From Teichococcus deserti (GTDB taxonomy: Bacteria > Pseudomonadota > Alphaproteobacteria > Acetobacterales > Acetobacteraceae): a stretch of 35,367 bases of DNA. Below the pieces are notes generated by a model that saw nothing but the letters and a program-made list of their open reading frames with translations, made no database searches and had not been told where the DNA came from. The stretch spans positions 1 through 35,367 of the forward strand of contig NZ_MLCO01000061.1 of assembly GCF_001982615.1 (NCBI RefSeq). Reading direction: 5' to 3'. This document shows, one piece after another, positions 18,504 to 27,330 of this stretch. The translations under genes were made by a program, and so were the position numbers. Position 1 is the first letter of the stretch. The number at the start of each line of letters is the position of its first letter.

Positions 18504-19955
18504 TCAGCGACGCGCCGGCAGCAGGACCAGCGGCGGGTCCCCGGCGGCGACGGTCACGTCATGCAGGCGATAGCGCTCGGCCTCGATGCCATGGCGGGCG
18601 CGGGCGACGACGCCGATCTCGGCCGCGCCCGGCCAGAGCGGGGCGCCATCGCGGCGCTCGCTGCGCACCAGCAGGCCGCGGGCGCCATCCGCCGGGCGCG
18701 ACAGGGCGAACAGATCCCAGCGGTCGCCCAGCGCCACCACCTTCGTGCCGGGCGGCAGGTGCAGCGCCAGGATGCTGGCCAGGCCGTATTCCTCGGCGGC
18801 GATGAAGCCAGCGCCGCGGGCCTGCCGCTCGGCCTCCAGCGCGGTGGCGAATGCCGGCCAGCCGCCGAGCCGCGCCAGCGTCGGGTCGTGGCGACGCGCC
18901 AGCGGCAGCGGCGCGAAGGCGGCCTGGACCAGCACCAGCAGGGTCAGCGCCAGGCCCAGCGCAGCGCCGGGGCGGTACCAGCGCTGCCAGCGCGGCCCCA
19001 GGCAGGCCGCCGCGGCGATGCAGGCCGAGGGATAGAGGATGGCGGGCCAATTGCCCTGCACCCGGCTGCCGGTCGCCTGCCAGAGGAAGAGCAGCGCTGC
19101 CGGCAGCGTCATCACCACCAGCAGCCCCGCCCCGGCATCCCGCCCGCGCCACCACGACCGGCAGGCGGCCACGGTGCCGGCGACGCAGAGGACGAAGATG
19201 ATGGGGGTGGCGAGGCCGGCCTGGCCGCCGACCAGCTCGCCGAGATAGCGCAGCGCGGTGCCGCTGCCCTGGCTGCCGGCGCGGCCGCCCTGCTTGGCGA
19301 AGCTGGCCCAGCCATGCAGCGCGTTCCACAGGATGACCGGGCTGAAGACCAGCACCGCCAGCGCCCCGCCTGCCCAGAGTCGCCAATCCAGGAACCAACG
19401 GCGCGCGGCAGGCTCGGCCAGCAGCCAGAGCAGGACGCCGAGGCCCAGCAGCGCCGCGGTGTATTTCGACAGGAGCGAAAGCCCGGCGAGCACGCCGAAG
19501 GCCAGCCACCAGCGCCCATCCTGGCTGGCCTGCAGCCGGGCCAGCGCCCAGAGCGCGGCCGACCAGAACACCAGCAGCGGCGTGTCCGGCGTCATCAGCA
19601 CGGCGCCGGCGCCGAAGAGCAGCGTGGCGTTCAACAGGGCCGCCGACCAAAGGCCGGCGCGGCGGCCGGGAAACAGCCGCTCCGCCGCATCGGCCAGCAG
19701 CAGCGAGGCCAGGCCGACGCCGATCGGCCCGAGCAGCCGCAGCCCCAGCGCAGTGTCGCCGGCCAGCGCGCTGCCCAGCGCCGTCCACAGCGCCACCATC
19801 GGCGGGTGGTCGTAGTAGCTGAGCGCCAGCGCCCGGCCCCAGACCCAGTAATAGGCTTCGTCCGGTGCGGGCGGCAGGACAGCGGCGGCGGCCAGGCGCA
19901 GCAGGGTCAGGCCCAGCAGCGCCAGCAGCCAGGGAGGGGTCAGGCCCATGCGCAT
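18504..19955 (-). CDS. GT39/ArnT-like membrane glycosyltransferase
   Basis: A 483-residue polytopic protein (about 10-12 hydrophobic segments) of the dolichyl-phosphate-mannose mannosyltransferase/ArnT GT-C type. The first periplasmic loop carries the acidic catalytic-type motif PAPDEAYYWVWG (Asp32, Glu33), followed by LSYYDHPP (46-52). A soluble C-terminal region (about 380-483) follows the last helices. Such enzymes take sugar from a polyprenyl-phosphate donor and move it to lipid A, a glycan or a protein in the periplasm. The ATG at 19955 overlaps the stop of the upstream GT2-GtrA gene (TGATG), so donor synthase and transferase are co-translated. The acceptor and sugar are unknown. Confidence 0.9.
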   Translation of the reverse strand: MRMGLTPPWLLALLGLTLLRLAAAAVLPPAPDEAYYWVWGRALALSYYDHPPMVALWTALGSALAGDTALGLRLLGPIGVGLASLLLADAAERLFPGRRAGLWSAALLNATLLFGAGAVLMTPDTPLLVFWSAALWALARLQASQDGRWWLAFGVLAGLSLLSKYTAALLGLGVLLWLLAEPAARRWFLDWRLWAGGALAVLVFSPVILWNALHGWASFAKQGGRAGSQGSGTALRYLGELVGGQAGLATPIIFVLCVAGTVAACRSWWRGRDAGAGLLVVMTLPAALLFLWQATGSRVQGNWPAILYPSACIAAAACLGPRWQRWYRPGAALGLALTLLVLVQAAFAPLPLARRHDPTLARLGGWPAFATALEAERQARGAGFIAAEEYGLASILALHLPPGTKVVALGDRWDLFALSRPADGARGLLVRSERRDGAPLWPGAAEIGVVARARHGIEAERYRLHDVTVAAGDPPLVLLPARR

Positions 19956-21058
19956 CAGCGGGCGCGCCAGACCAGCGTTGCCGAGACGGCGTAGTTCCAG
20001 ACCACCGTCAGCAGCGCGCCGGCCGCGCCCGCGGCACCCCAGCTGGCGAGCTCGTCGCGCAGCAGCAGGCCGGCGACGCCGACATTGGCGGCCACGCCCA
20101 CGCCGCAGACCAGGTAGAACAGCGCCAGCCCGCGCCACAGCGCCGGTCCGCGCAGCCGGACGTCGCTGTAGGTCAGCCGGTTGTTCAGCCAGAAATTGGC
20201 GGTCATGGCGACGAAGCTGGCCAGCCACTGCGCCGCGTGGAAGCCGAGCGGCTTCAGCACCACGGCCAGGATCGCCAGATGCACGAGCACGCCGACGGCG
20301 CCCACCGCGGCGAAGGCCAGGAAGCGCAGCGGCAGCAGCCCGCCGGAGGCCTTGTCCAGGAGCAGCGCCAGGAAGTCGAGCAGCACCGTCGCATCCAGCT
20401 TCGACTCGCCGGCCTGGCGGGCGCGGAAGCTGTAGGGCAGCTCCGCCACCCGCAGCCGCGCCTTGGCCGAGAGCAGGATGTCGAGCAGGATCTTGAAGCC
20501 GCGCCCGGTCAGCTTCGGTGCGGTGTCCTCCACCAGGCTGCGCCTCAGCATGAAGAAGCCGCTCATCGGATCGGCGACGCGGACGCGGAGGAACAGCTGC
20601 GCCAGGGCGATGCCGCCGTCGCTGATGCGCTGCCGCCAGGCGGAGAAGCCCTCCGAGGAGGCGCCGCCATCGACATGCCGGCTGCCCACCGCGACATCGG
20701 CGCCCCCCGCCTGCAGCAGCTGCAGCATGCGCGGCAGCAGGGTCTCGTCATGCTGCAGGTCACCGTCGATCACCGCGACATAGTCTGCGGAGGAGGCCAG
20801 CATGCCCTCGACGCAGGCCGAGGACAGGCCGCGCCGGCCGACGCGGCGGATGCAGCGGATGCGCGGGTCGCGGGCCGCGATCTCACGGGCCACGCGGGTG
20901 GTGCCATCCGGACTGTTGTCGTCGACGAAGATGGCTTCCCAGGCGATGCCCTGCAGCGTCGCCTCGAGACGCGCCACCATGGGCGCGACATTGGCCGCCT
21001 CGTTGTAGCAGGGGACGACGACGGTCAGGACGGGAGGGGTATGGGCCGGGGGCGACAT
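19955..21058 (-). CDS. GT2 polyprenyl-phosphate glycosyltransferase fused to a GtrA domain
   Basis: A 367-residue fusion. Residues 10-230 are a GT-A fold family 2 transferase of the DPM1/GtrB type: VVVPCYNEAANV, FVDDNSPDGT, metal-site VIDGDLQHD (96-104) and PMSGFFMLRR. Residues about 240-362 are a four-helix GtrA domain (LRFLAFAAVGAVGVLVHLAIL, then FWLNNRLTYSD). The first part would make a polyprenyl-phosphate sugar; GtrA proteins are thought to flip it across the membrane. The ATG at 21058 is preferred because it precedes the conserved strand closely, although no clear ribosome site is seen; a TTG at 21109 is an alternative. It is coupled to the GT39 gene. Confidence 0.9.
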   Translation of the reverse strand: MSPPAHTPPVLTVVVPCYNEAANVAPMVARLEATLQGIAWEAIFVDDNSPDGTTRVAREIAARDPRIRCIRRVGRRGLSSACVEGMLASSADYVAVIDGDLQHDETLLPRMLQLLQAGGADVAVGSRHVDGGASSEGFSAWRQRISDGGIALAQLFLRVRVADPMSGFFMLRRSLVEDTAPKLTGRGFKILLDILLSAKARLRVAELPYSFRARQAGESKLDATVLLDFLALLLDKASGGLLPLRFLAFAAVGAVGVLVHLAILAVVLKPLGFHAAQWLASFVAMTANFWLNNRLTYSDVRLRGPALWRGLALFYLVCGVGVAANVGVAGLLLRDELASWGAAGAAGALLTVVWNYAVSATLVWRAR

Positions 21059-21155
21059 CGCGCCCGTGCTTAGCGCCAGTTCGCGCCGCGTGCCAGCAAC
21101 GGAACGCAACCCGCGGCGTGGCTGCTCGCGCTGCTGCTCATGACCGGGGGGAAAA

Positions 21156-21228
21156 TGTGCCCGCAGGGACTCGAACCCTGGACCCCAAGATTAAAAGTCT
21201 CGTGCTCTACCGGCTGAGCTACGGGCAC
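21156..21228 (-). tRNA. tRNA-Lys (anticodon TTT)
   Basis: A 73-base cloverleaf on the minus strand. The acceptor GTGCCCG (21228-21222) pairs with CGGGCAC (21163-21157), with discriminator A at 21156. The D-arm is GCTCAGCCGGTAGAGC. The anticodon stem CGAGA/TCTTG surrounds the loop CTTTTAA, with anticodon TTT at 21195-21193. The T-arm CAGGG-TTCGAGT-CCCTG is intact. The 3' CCA is not encoded. Confidence 0.97.
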
Positions 21229-21242
21229 AGAGGGGTGGACGG

Positions 21243-21271
21243 CAGAAACAAGGTCACGCCGCCGCTGTCAA
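21243..21271 (-). promoter_or_regulatory. Candidate promoter of tRNA-Lys
   Basis: A consensus -35, TTGACA (21271-21266), lies about 38 bases before the tRNA 5' end. The hexamer after a 17-base spacer is TTTCTG (21248-21243), a weak -10. The position predicts a start a few bases before the tRNA, as expected. Confidence 0.5.
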
Positions 21272-21298
21272 GGGGCGCAGCATCCCCGGACGGGTGCG

Positions 21299-21322
21299 GG
21301 GCCCGGCATCCCTGCCGGGCCC
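21299..21322 (-). terminator. Hairpin terminator after the cyclophilin gene
   Basis: GGGCCCGGCA (21299-21308) and TGCCGGGCCC (21313-21322) form a perfect 10-bp stem with a 4-base loop, 10 bases after the cyclophilin stop. It has no T-run. It probably ends the gyrA-coaD-cyclophilin transcript before the separately promoted tRNA-Lys. Confidence 0.6.
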
Positions 21323-21332
21323 CGCCGCCGCG

Positions 21333-21908
21333 TCAGGCCGGGACGTCGGCCGCGATCTGCGCCTTCACCAGGCGGTCCGGCTCGCGGACCATGCCGCTGC
21401 CGCCGGCGCCGCGCTTGATCTTGTCGACGAACTCCATGCCCGAGGTCACCTGGCCCCAGATGGTGTACTGGCCGTCCAGGCTTGGGGCGGGCGCGAACAT
21501 GATGAAGAACTGGCTGTTGGCGCTGTTGGGATTCGCCGTGCGGGCCATGCCGCAGATGCCGCGCAGGTAGCGCGCCTTGGCCGGCGGGCTGAACTCGGCG
21601 GGAAGGTCGGGCAGCTGGCTGCCGCCGGTGCCGGTGCCGGTCGGGTCGCCGCCCTGGGCCATGAAGCCCTCGATCACGCGGTGGAACGGCGTGCCGTTGT
21701 AGAAGCCCTGGCGCACCAGGGTCTTGATCCGCTCGACATGCTGCGGCGCCAGGTCCGGGCGCAGCTTGATGACGACGCGCCCGTCCTTCAGGTCGAAGAA
21801 CAGGGTGTTCTCGCGGTCGTCCTGCGCCGCGGCTTCGTTGGTGGTGGCTTCGGTCATCATGATCCCCGTAGCGGCAAAAGTGCTGGCGAGCAGGGTGCGG
21901 CGATTCAT
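21333..21908 (-). CDS. Cyclophilin-type peptidyl-prolyl cis-trans isomerase
   Basis: A 191-residue cyclophilin that speeds cis-trans isomerisation of Xaa-Pro bonds. The signature TPFHRVIEGFMAQGGDPTGTGTGG holds the catalytic Arg77. NSQFFIMFAPAPSLDGQYTIWGQV completes the active site. From the ATG at 21908 the protein begins MNRRTLLASTFAATGIMM followed by an Ala-rich stretch ending AAAQ, a plausible export signal. An internal ATG at residue 18 (MTEATTNEAAAQ) would give a cytoplasmic form, so location depends on the start used. It starts 7 bases after the coaD stop and is the last gene before a strong hairpin. Confidence 0.93.
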   Translation of the reverse strand: MNRRTLLASTFAATGIMMTEATTNEAAAQDDRENTLFFDLKDGRVVIKLRPDLAPQHVERIKTLVRQGFYNGTPFHRVIEGFMAQGGDPTGTGTGGSQLPDLPAEFSPPAKARYLRGICGMARTANPNSANSQFFIMFAPAPSLDGQYTIWGQVTSGMEFVDKIKRGAGGSGMVREPDRLVKAQIAADVPA

Positions 21909-21915
21909 ACCCTTG

Positions 21916-22440
21916 TCACTCCCCTGGATTGGGCTGCCGCACCCTGGACAGGGTGCGGTCACGCGTCAGGCGCGGCACGAAGCTGGTGATGTCACCGCCG
22001 AGCCGCGCAATCTCCTTCACAAAGCGCGAAGAGATGAAGTGGTTCCCTTCGCTGGCCATCAGGAAGACCAGCTCGATCTCCGGATCGAGCCGGCGGTTCA
22101 GCCCGGCCATCTGGAACTCGTAGTCGAAATCGGTGACCGCGCGCAGGCCGCGCACGATCACGCTGGCGCCAACCTCACGGGCGAAGCCGACCAGCAGCCC
22201 CTCGAAGGGGACCACCTCGATCTGGCAGCCGGTGCTGCCGGCGATGGCCTGGGTCTCGGCGATCACCAGCTCGACACGCTCCTCCAGCGGGAAGAGCGGG
22301 CCCTTGCCCGGGCTCATCGCGACGCCCACCACCAGCCTGTCCAGGATGCGGGCGGCGCGGTGGATGATGTCGAGATGCCCGTTGGTCACCGGGTCGAAGG
22401 TGCCCGGATAGACCCCGCTGCGCAGCCGGTGCTCGGCCAT
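21916..22440 (-). CDS. coaD: Pantetheine-phosphate adenylyltransferase CoaD
   Basis: A 174-residue nucleotidyltransferase that adenylates 4'-phosphopantetheine to dephospho-CoA, the fourth step of CoA synthesis from pantothenate. The N-terminal GVYPGTFDPVTNGH (9-22) is the T/HxGH nucleotide-binding motif, VIVRGLRAVTDFDYEFQMAGLNR is the central family motif, and the C-terminal HFISSRFVKEIA carries the ISS segment. Length is typical. It follows gyrA by 77 bases, a common order in alphaproteobacteria, and precedes the cyclophilin gene by 7. Confidence 0.97.
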   Translation of the reverse strand: MAEHRLRSGVYPGTFDPVTNGHLDIIHRAARILDRLVVGVAMSPGKGPLFPLEERVELVIAETQAIAGSTGCQIEVVPFEGLLVGFAREVGASVIVRGLRAVTDFDYEFQMAGLNRRLDPEIELVFLMASEGNHFISSRFVKEIARLGGDITSFVPRLTRDRTLSRVRQPNPGE

Positions 22441-22517
22441 TCACGCCTCTCCCTGCTCGGCGTCCTGCATGCCATGCGCGCGGCCCGGCGGCCAGGGCTG
22501 CCGGACCACGCCGCGGC

Positions 22518-25337
22518 TCACTGGCCGCCGGCCTCCTCGGCGCCGTCCCCGGCCGGGCCGCTGTCAGCCTCGGGGGCCGGGTCCTGGTCGGCGCCCTGCT
22601 CCTCGACGACGGTGAAGCAGGAGGTCACCCGCTCCTTGTCGTTCAGCCGCAGCATGGTCACGCCCATGGCGCCACGGCCGGTCAGCCGCACCTGGTCGGA
22701 GGGCAGGCGGATCAGCCGGCCATTGTCGGTGACCAGCATGACATCGTCGCCGGCGCGCACCGGGAAGGTGGCGACCACCTCGCGGCCGGTGCGCTTGGTC
22801 AGGTTGATGTTGACGATGCCCTGACCGCCGCGCCCGGTGACGCGGTACTCGTAGGCCGAGCTCCGCTTGCCGAAGCCGCCATCGGTGACGGTCAGCAGGA
22901 TCTCTTCCTGCTCCTCCAGCTCGGCGAAGCGCTCCGGCGTCAGCACGGCGGCCGCGGCCTCCTCCTCGCCCTCTTCCGGCGCGGCGACCTCGAGCTCGAC
23001 CTCCCCATTCTCCTCGCCGGCGCGGCGCTTCACCGCGGCCTGGCGCAGATAGCCGGCGCGATCCTCGACACCCGCATCGACATGGCGCAGCACCGAGAGG
23101 GCGATGACCTCGTCCGGCTTGGACAGGCGGATGCCGCGCACGCCGGTCGAGTCACGCCCGGCAAAGACGCGCAGGGTGTCAAGATCGGCCACGAAGCGAA
23201 TGGCGCGGCCGGCGCGCGTCGCCAGCAGCACGTCGTCGCCCTCGCGGCAGGTGGAGACGCCGATCAGGCTGTCGCCCTCGTCCAGCTTCATGGCGATCAG
23301 GCCGGAGGCGCGGACATTCTTGAAGTCGGACAGTCGGTTGCGGCGGACATTGCCCTGCGCGGTCGCGAAGACCAGATGCAGGTTCTCCCACATCGACTCG
23401 TCCTGCGGCAGCGGCAGCACGGCGGTGACGCCCTCGGCCTCCTGCAGCTGCAGCAGCTGTCGCAGGCTGCGGCCGCGGGCGGTGGGTCCCGCCTCCGGCA
23501 GCTTCCAGACCTTCTCGCGGAAGGCCATGCCGCGGCTGGTGAAGAACAGCACCCATTGATGCGTGTGCGCGTTGAAGCTGCGCACCACGACGTCGTCCTG
23601 CCGCGTGCCGGCGGCGCTGCGGCCGCGGCCGCCGCGGTTCTGCGCGCGGAAGACCTCGAGCGGCGTGCGCTTCACATAGCCGTCGCGGGTCAGGGTGACG
23701 ACCATCAGCCCCGGCTCGACCAGGCTTTCGTCGTCCTGGTCGGCCAGGCCGTCGACGATCTCGGACAAACGGGGATTGGCGATGGCGGCGCGGACGGCGC
23801 GCAGCTCCTCGCCCATCAGCTCCAGCCGGCGCGGGCGGGAGGAGAGGATCTCCAGCAGCTCGCGGATGCGGCCGGCGACCTCGTCCAGCTCGGCATTGAT
23901 CTTGTCGCGCTCGAGGCCGGTCAGGCGCTGCAGGCGCAGCTCCAGGATGCCGCGGGCCTGGGCCTCGGTCAGCTTCACCGTCTCGTTGACGACGATGTTG
24001 CCGGCATCGTCGACCAGCTCGAGCAGCGGGCCGACATCGGCGATCGGCCAGTCGCGCTCCATCAGCTGGGCGCGGGCGGTGGCCGCATCCGGGCTCTCGC
24101 GGATCAGCCGGATCACCTCGTCGATATTGGCCACCGCGATGGCCAGGCCCACCAGCAGGTGGCCGCGGTCGCGCGCCTTGTTCAGGCGGAAGCGCGAACG
24201 GCGGAGGATCACCTCCTCGCGGAAGTCGATGAAGGCCAGCAGCGCCTGGCGCAGCCCCATCTGCTGCGGCCGGCCCTGATGCAGCGCCAGGAAGTTGACC
24301 GCGAAGGAGGTCTGCAGGTTGGTGTAGCGATAGAGGTGGTTCAGCACCACCTCCGGCGTCGCGTCCTTCTTCAGCTCGATGACGATGCGCAGGCCGGAAC
24401 GGTCGCTCTCGTCGCGCAGGTCGCTGATGCCCTCGAGCTGCTTGCTGCGCACCAGGTCGGCGATGCGCTCGATCAGCGCCGCCTTGTTGACTTGGTAAGG
24501 GATCTCGGTGACGGCGATCAGGCTGCGGCCGCCGCGCATCTCCTCGATCTCGGCCCGCGCCCGCAGCACGACGCTGCCGCGGCCGGTCTCGAAGGCCGAG
24601 CGGATGCCGGCGCGGCCCAGGATCAGCGCCCCGGTCGGGAAGTCCGGCCCAGGGATGATCTGCATGAGTTCTTCGAGCGTCGCCTCCGGATTGGCGATCA
24701 GCGCCAGGGTGGCGTCGATCACCTCGCCCGGATTGTGCGGCGGGATGTTGGTGGCCATGCCGACGGCGATGCCATTGGCGCCGTTGACCAGCAGGTTGGG
24801 GAAGGCGGCCGGCAGCACCGCCGGCTCCTCGGCGCTCTCGTCGTAGTTCGGGTTGAACTCGACGGTGTCCTCGTCGATGCCCTCCAGCAGGGCAACGGCG
24901 GACTTGGCCAGGCGCGCCTCGGTGTAGCGCATCGCCGCCGGGGGATCGCCGTCCATCGAGCCGAAATTGCCCTGGCCGTCGATCAGCGGCACGCGCAGCG
25001 AGAAGGTCTGCGCCATGCGGACCATGGCGTCGTAGATCGCGCTGTCGCCATGCGGGTGATATTTACCCATGACGTCGCCGACGACGCGGGCCGACTTCTT
25101 GTAGGGCTTGTCGGCGGTGAAGCCGTTCTCCTGCATGGAGAAGAGGATGCGGCGATGCACCGGCTTCAGGCCGTCGCGCACATCCGGCAGGGCGCGGGCG
25201 ACAATGACGCTCATCGCATAGTCGAGGTAGGAGCGGCGCATCTCCTCCTCGAGCGCGATCGGCAGCGTGCCCTCGGGCGGAATATGGCCGGCCGGCCCGG
25301 TGCCGTTGTTCCCGGTGCCGTTGTCGCTCTCGCTCAC
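22518..25337 (-). CDS. gyrA: DNA gyrase subunit A
   Basis: A 939-residue GyrA that, with GyrB, introduces negative supercoils. The N-terminal breakage-reunion domain holds [10 protein letters not shown] (Ser99 and Asp103 match the drug-sensitive residues of the quinolone-resistance region) and the catalytic Tyr138 in AAMRYTE. The C-terminal beta-pinwheel starts with the GyrA box QNRGGRG (566-572), where Asn replaces the usual second-position Arg. An acidic/alanine insert at about 762-811 lengthens the pinwheel, a feature I associate with alphaproteobacterial GyrA. The tail is acidic, ending EEAGGQ. The N-terminus has an extra Gly/Asn-rich stretch before the conserved region (about 22 residues). 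It is preceded by a well-formed promoter. Confidence 0.98.
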   Translation of the reverse strand: MSESDNGTGNNGTGPAGHIPPEGTLPIALEEEMRRSYLDYAMSVIVARALPDVRDGLKPVHRRILFSMQENGFTADKPYKKSARVVGDVMGKYHPHGDSAIYDAMVRMAQTFSLRVPLIDGQGNFGSMDGDPPAAMRYTEARLAKSAVALLEGIDEDTVEFNPNYDESAEEPAVLPAAFPNLLVNGANGIAVGMATNIPPHNPGEVIDATLALIANPEATLEELMQIIPGPDFPTGALILGRAGIRSAFETGRGSVVLRARAEIEEMRGGRSLIAVTEIPYQVNKAALIERIADLVRSKQLEGISDLRDESDRSGLRIVIELKKDATPEVVLNHLYRYTNLQTSFAVNFLALHQGRPQQMGLRQALLAFIDFREEVILRRSRFRLNKARDRGHLLVGLAIAVANIDEVIRLIRESPDAATARAQLMERDWPIADVGPLLELVDDAGNIVVNETVKLTEAQARGILELRLQRLTGLERDKINAELDEVAGRIRELLEILSSRPRRLELMGEELRAVRAAIANPRLSEIVDGLADQDDESLVEPGLMVVTLTRDGYVKRTPLEVFRAQNRGGRGRSAAGTRQDDVVVRSFNAHTHQWVLFFTSRGMAFREKVWKLPEAGPTARGRSLRQLLQLQEAEGVTAVLPLPQDESMWENLHLVFATAQGNVRRNRLSDFKNVRASGLIAMKLDEGDSLIGVSTCREGDDVLLATRAGRAIRFVADLDTLRVFAGRDSTGVRGIRLSKPDEVIALSVLRHVDAGVEDRAGYLRQAAVKRRAGEENGEVELEVAAPEEGEEEAAAAVLTPERFAELEEQEEILLTVTDGGFGKRSSAYEYRVTGRGGQGIVNINLTKRTGREVVATFPVRAGDDVMLVTDNGRLIRLPSDQVRLTGRGAMGVTMLRLNDKERVTSCFTVVEEQGADQDPAPEADSGPAGDGAEEAGGQ

Positions 25338-25399
25338 GCGGTCATCCCATGCAGTAGACGGCCAGCGGGACAGCGCCCGCCGCCTGGAAAATCCGCGTC

Positions 25400-25428
25400 T
25401 TTATAGCGGCTTCCGGGCGTTCCGCCAA
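25400..25428 (-). promoter_or_regulatory. gyrA promoter candidate
   Basis: On the minus strand TTGGCG (25428-25423), a 17-base spacer and TATAAA (25405-25400) form the best sigma-70-like promoter in the window. The predicted leader is about 55 bases. It lies between the fruA-side hairpin and gyrA. Confidence 0.65.
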
Positions 25429-25440
25429 ACCGGTCCGGGC

Positions 25441-25473
25441 GGCCGGGAGGGGCGCCCTGCCCCGCCCCCGGCC
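25441..25473 (-). terminator. Hairpin between fruA and gyrA
   Basis: GGCCGGG (25441-25447) pairs with CCCGGCC (25467-25473). After a 3-base bulge GGCG (25451-25454) pairs with CGCC (25463-25466), around an 8-base loop. It is about 50 bases past the fruA stop and just before the gyrA -35, so it can insulate gyrA from the PTS operon. No T-run is seen. Confidence 0.45.
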
Positions 25474-25524
25474 ACTCTGGCGACCGCCTTCATTTTGCTG
25501 TCTTTTTTGCGCTGGGCTGGCGGC

Positions 25525-27330
25525 TCAGGCGGTCACCCCGGCAGGCGCGCCGCGCTTCAGCACGGCGACCGCCGCAGCGGTGACCAGGGTGCCGGCCAGA
25601 ATCGCCAGGATGTATCCCAGCGGATTGCCCACCGCGCCGGGGATGCCGACCACGAAAATCCCGCCATGCGGCGCCCGCAGGGTGCAGCCGAACAGCATGA
25701 CCAGCCCGCCGGTGACCGCCGAGCCGGCAATCAGCGCCGGGATCACCCGCAGCGGGTCCTTGGCGGCGAAGGGAATGGCACCCTCGGTGATGAAGGCGGC
25801 GCCCAGGATGGCGGCGGCCTTGCCGGCATCGCGCTCCTCCTGGCTGAAGCGCGACCGGGCGATCACGGTGGCCAGGGCGATGCCCAGCGGCGGCGTCATG
25901 CCGGCGGCCATGATGGCGGCCATCGGCGCATAGGTCTCCGAGCCCAGCAGGCCGACGCCGAAGGCATAGGCCGCCTTGTTCACCGGCCCGCCCATGTCGG
26001 CGGCCATCATGGCGCCGAGCAGCACGCCCAGGATCACCGCATTGGTCGAGCCCATGCCGCGCAGGAATTCGGTGAGCCAAGCCAGGGCCGCGGCGATCGG
26101 CGCGCCGAGCACGTAGATCATCAGCAGCCCCGTCACCAGCGAGGCCAGCAGCGGGATGACCAGGACCGGCTTCAGTCCTTCCAGGCTGTCCGGGAAGGGC
26201 AGCCGGTCGCGCAGGAACTTCGCCACATAGCCGGCCAGGAAGCCGGCGACGATGCCGCCCAGGAAGCCGGCATTGACCGCGCCGGCCAGGGCGCCGCCGA
26301 CGAAGCCTGGCGCCAGGCCCGGCCGGTCGGCGATGGAGAAGGCGAGGAAGGCGGCCAGCACCGGCACCATCAGGGCCAGCGCCGATTGCGCACCGATCTG
26401 GAACAGCGCCGCCGGCAGGCTGCCGGGCTCCTTGAAGGCCTCGATGCCGAAGGCGAAGGACAGCGCGATGCAGAGCCCGCCGGCGGTGACCAGCGGGATC
26501 ATGTAGGAGACGCCGGTCATCAGATGCTTGTAGATGCCGGGCGCCTGGGCCTTGGCGGGCGCGCCGGCGGAGGCCCTGGCGCCACCCTGCGGCTCGGCGG
26601 CCAGGGCGCGGGCGATCAGCCCCTTGCCGTCCTTCAGCGCGTCGTTGGTGCCGGCGACGACGATGCGCTTGCCGGCGAAGCGGCTGCGGTCGACCCCGGT
26701 GTCGGCGGCGATCACCACGGCGTCCGCCGCCGCGATCTCCTCGTCCGTCAGGGCGTTCTTGGCGCCGACCGAGCCTTGCGTCTCCACCTTGATGGCGTAG
26801 CCGAGCTGCTGCGCCGCCTTTTCCAGCGCCGCCGCGGCCATGAAGGTATGGGCGATGCCGGTCGGACAGGCGGTGATACCGACCAGCCTGCGGCTGCCGC
26901 TCTCCTCCGCCACAGCGGCAGCGGGCGCGGCCACGGGCATCGGCGCCGCCGCCGGGCGCGGCAGCAACGCCAGCGAAGCGGCGGCGCGGAGCGCCGGCTC
27001 GGGGCGGCGGATCGCTTCGACGATGGTGGTGGCGATCAGCGGGCGGCCGGCATGGCGCGCCGCCTCGGCGGTCGCATCGCCGACCAGCAGCACGGCATCG
27101 GCCGGGCCGCTCGCCGGCTGCTCGCCCGTGTCCAGCGCCAGGTCGAGGCCGGCACGTTCGGCCGCCTCGCGCAGCGCCTCGGCGGCCATGGCCGCATGCG
27201 GCGGGCTGGCGGCATGGCGGATGACGGCCAGCAGGCGGGTGGCAGGCTTCAGCGCGGGGTCCGGCGCGGCGTCAGGCGGCATGGCGGAAGTCCGGCTCGG
27301 GGTGGCGGGAAGATCAGAGCTGCTCGACAT
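25525..27330 (-). CDS. fruA: PTS fructose transporter subunit IIBC
   Basis: A 601-residue membrane permease that takes up fructose as fructose-1-phosphate. An N-terminal IIB'-like domain (about 33-118) has lost the phosphorylation motif. The active IIB domain follows with Cys155 in ITACPTGIAHTFMAA. IIC (about 265-600) has many transmembrane segments and the motifs ADMGGPVNKAAYAFG and FITEGAIPFAAKDP. The start ATG at 27330 overlaps the end of fruK by 17 bp, and the ribosome site GGAGGAAG lies inside fruK just before it, so the overlap is real rather than an artefact. FruB (HPr-EIIA) is the expected phosphate donor. Confidence 0.96.
   Translation of the reverse strand: MSSSSDLPATPSRTSAMPPDAAPDPALKPATRLLAVIRHAASPPHAAMAAEALREAAERAGLDLALDTGEQPASGPADAVLLVGDATAEAARHAGRPLIATTIVEAIRRPEPALRAAASLALLPRPAAAPMPVAAPAAAVAEESGSRRLVGITACPTGIAHTFMAAAALEKAAQQLGYAIKVETQGSVGAKNALTDEEIAAADAVVIAADTGVDRSRFAGKRIVVAGTNDALKDGKGLIARALAAEPQGGARASAGAPAKAQAPGIYKHLMTGVSYMIPLVTAGGLCIALSFAFGIEAFKEPGSLPAALFQIGAQSALALMVPVLAAFLAFSIADRPGLAPGFVGGALAGAVNAGFLGGIVAGFLAGYVAKFLRDRLPFPDSLEGLKPVLVIPLLASLVTGLLMIYVLGAPIAAALAWLTEFLRGMGSTNAVILGVLLGAMMAADMGGPVNKAAYAFGVGLLGSETYAPMAAIMAAGMTPPLGIALATVIARSRFSQEERDAGKAAAILGAAFITEGAIPFAAKDPLRVIPALIAGSAVTGGLVMLFGCTLRAPHGGIFVVGIPGAVGNPLGYILAILAGTLVTAAAVAVLKRGAPAGVTA

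Noticed and set aside
18493-18516. GGCGC/GCGCC arms around the GT39 stop as a terminator
   Set aside because: The arms are only 5 bp with a 14-base loop, expected by chance at this GC content.
21229-21298. A second RNA gene next to tRNA-Lys
   Set aside because: No cloverleaf or conserved RNA pattern was found; the stretch fits a tRNA promoter region.
23082-25406. Long plus-strand frames over gyrA (774 residues) and over the fru operon (810 and 817 residues)
   Set aside because: They are antisense shadows rich in Arg/Gln/His/Gly with no recognisable fold.
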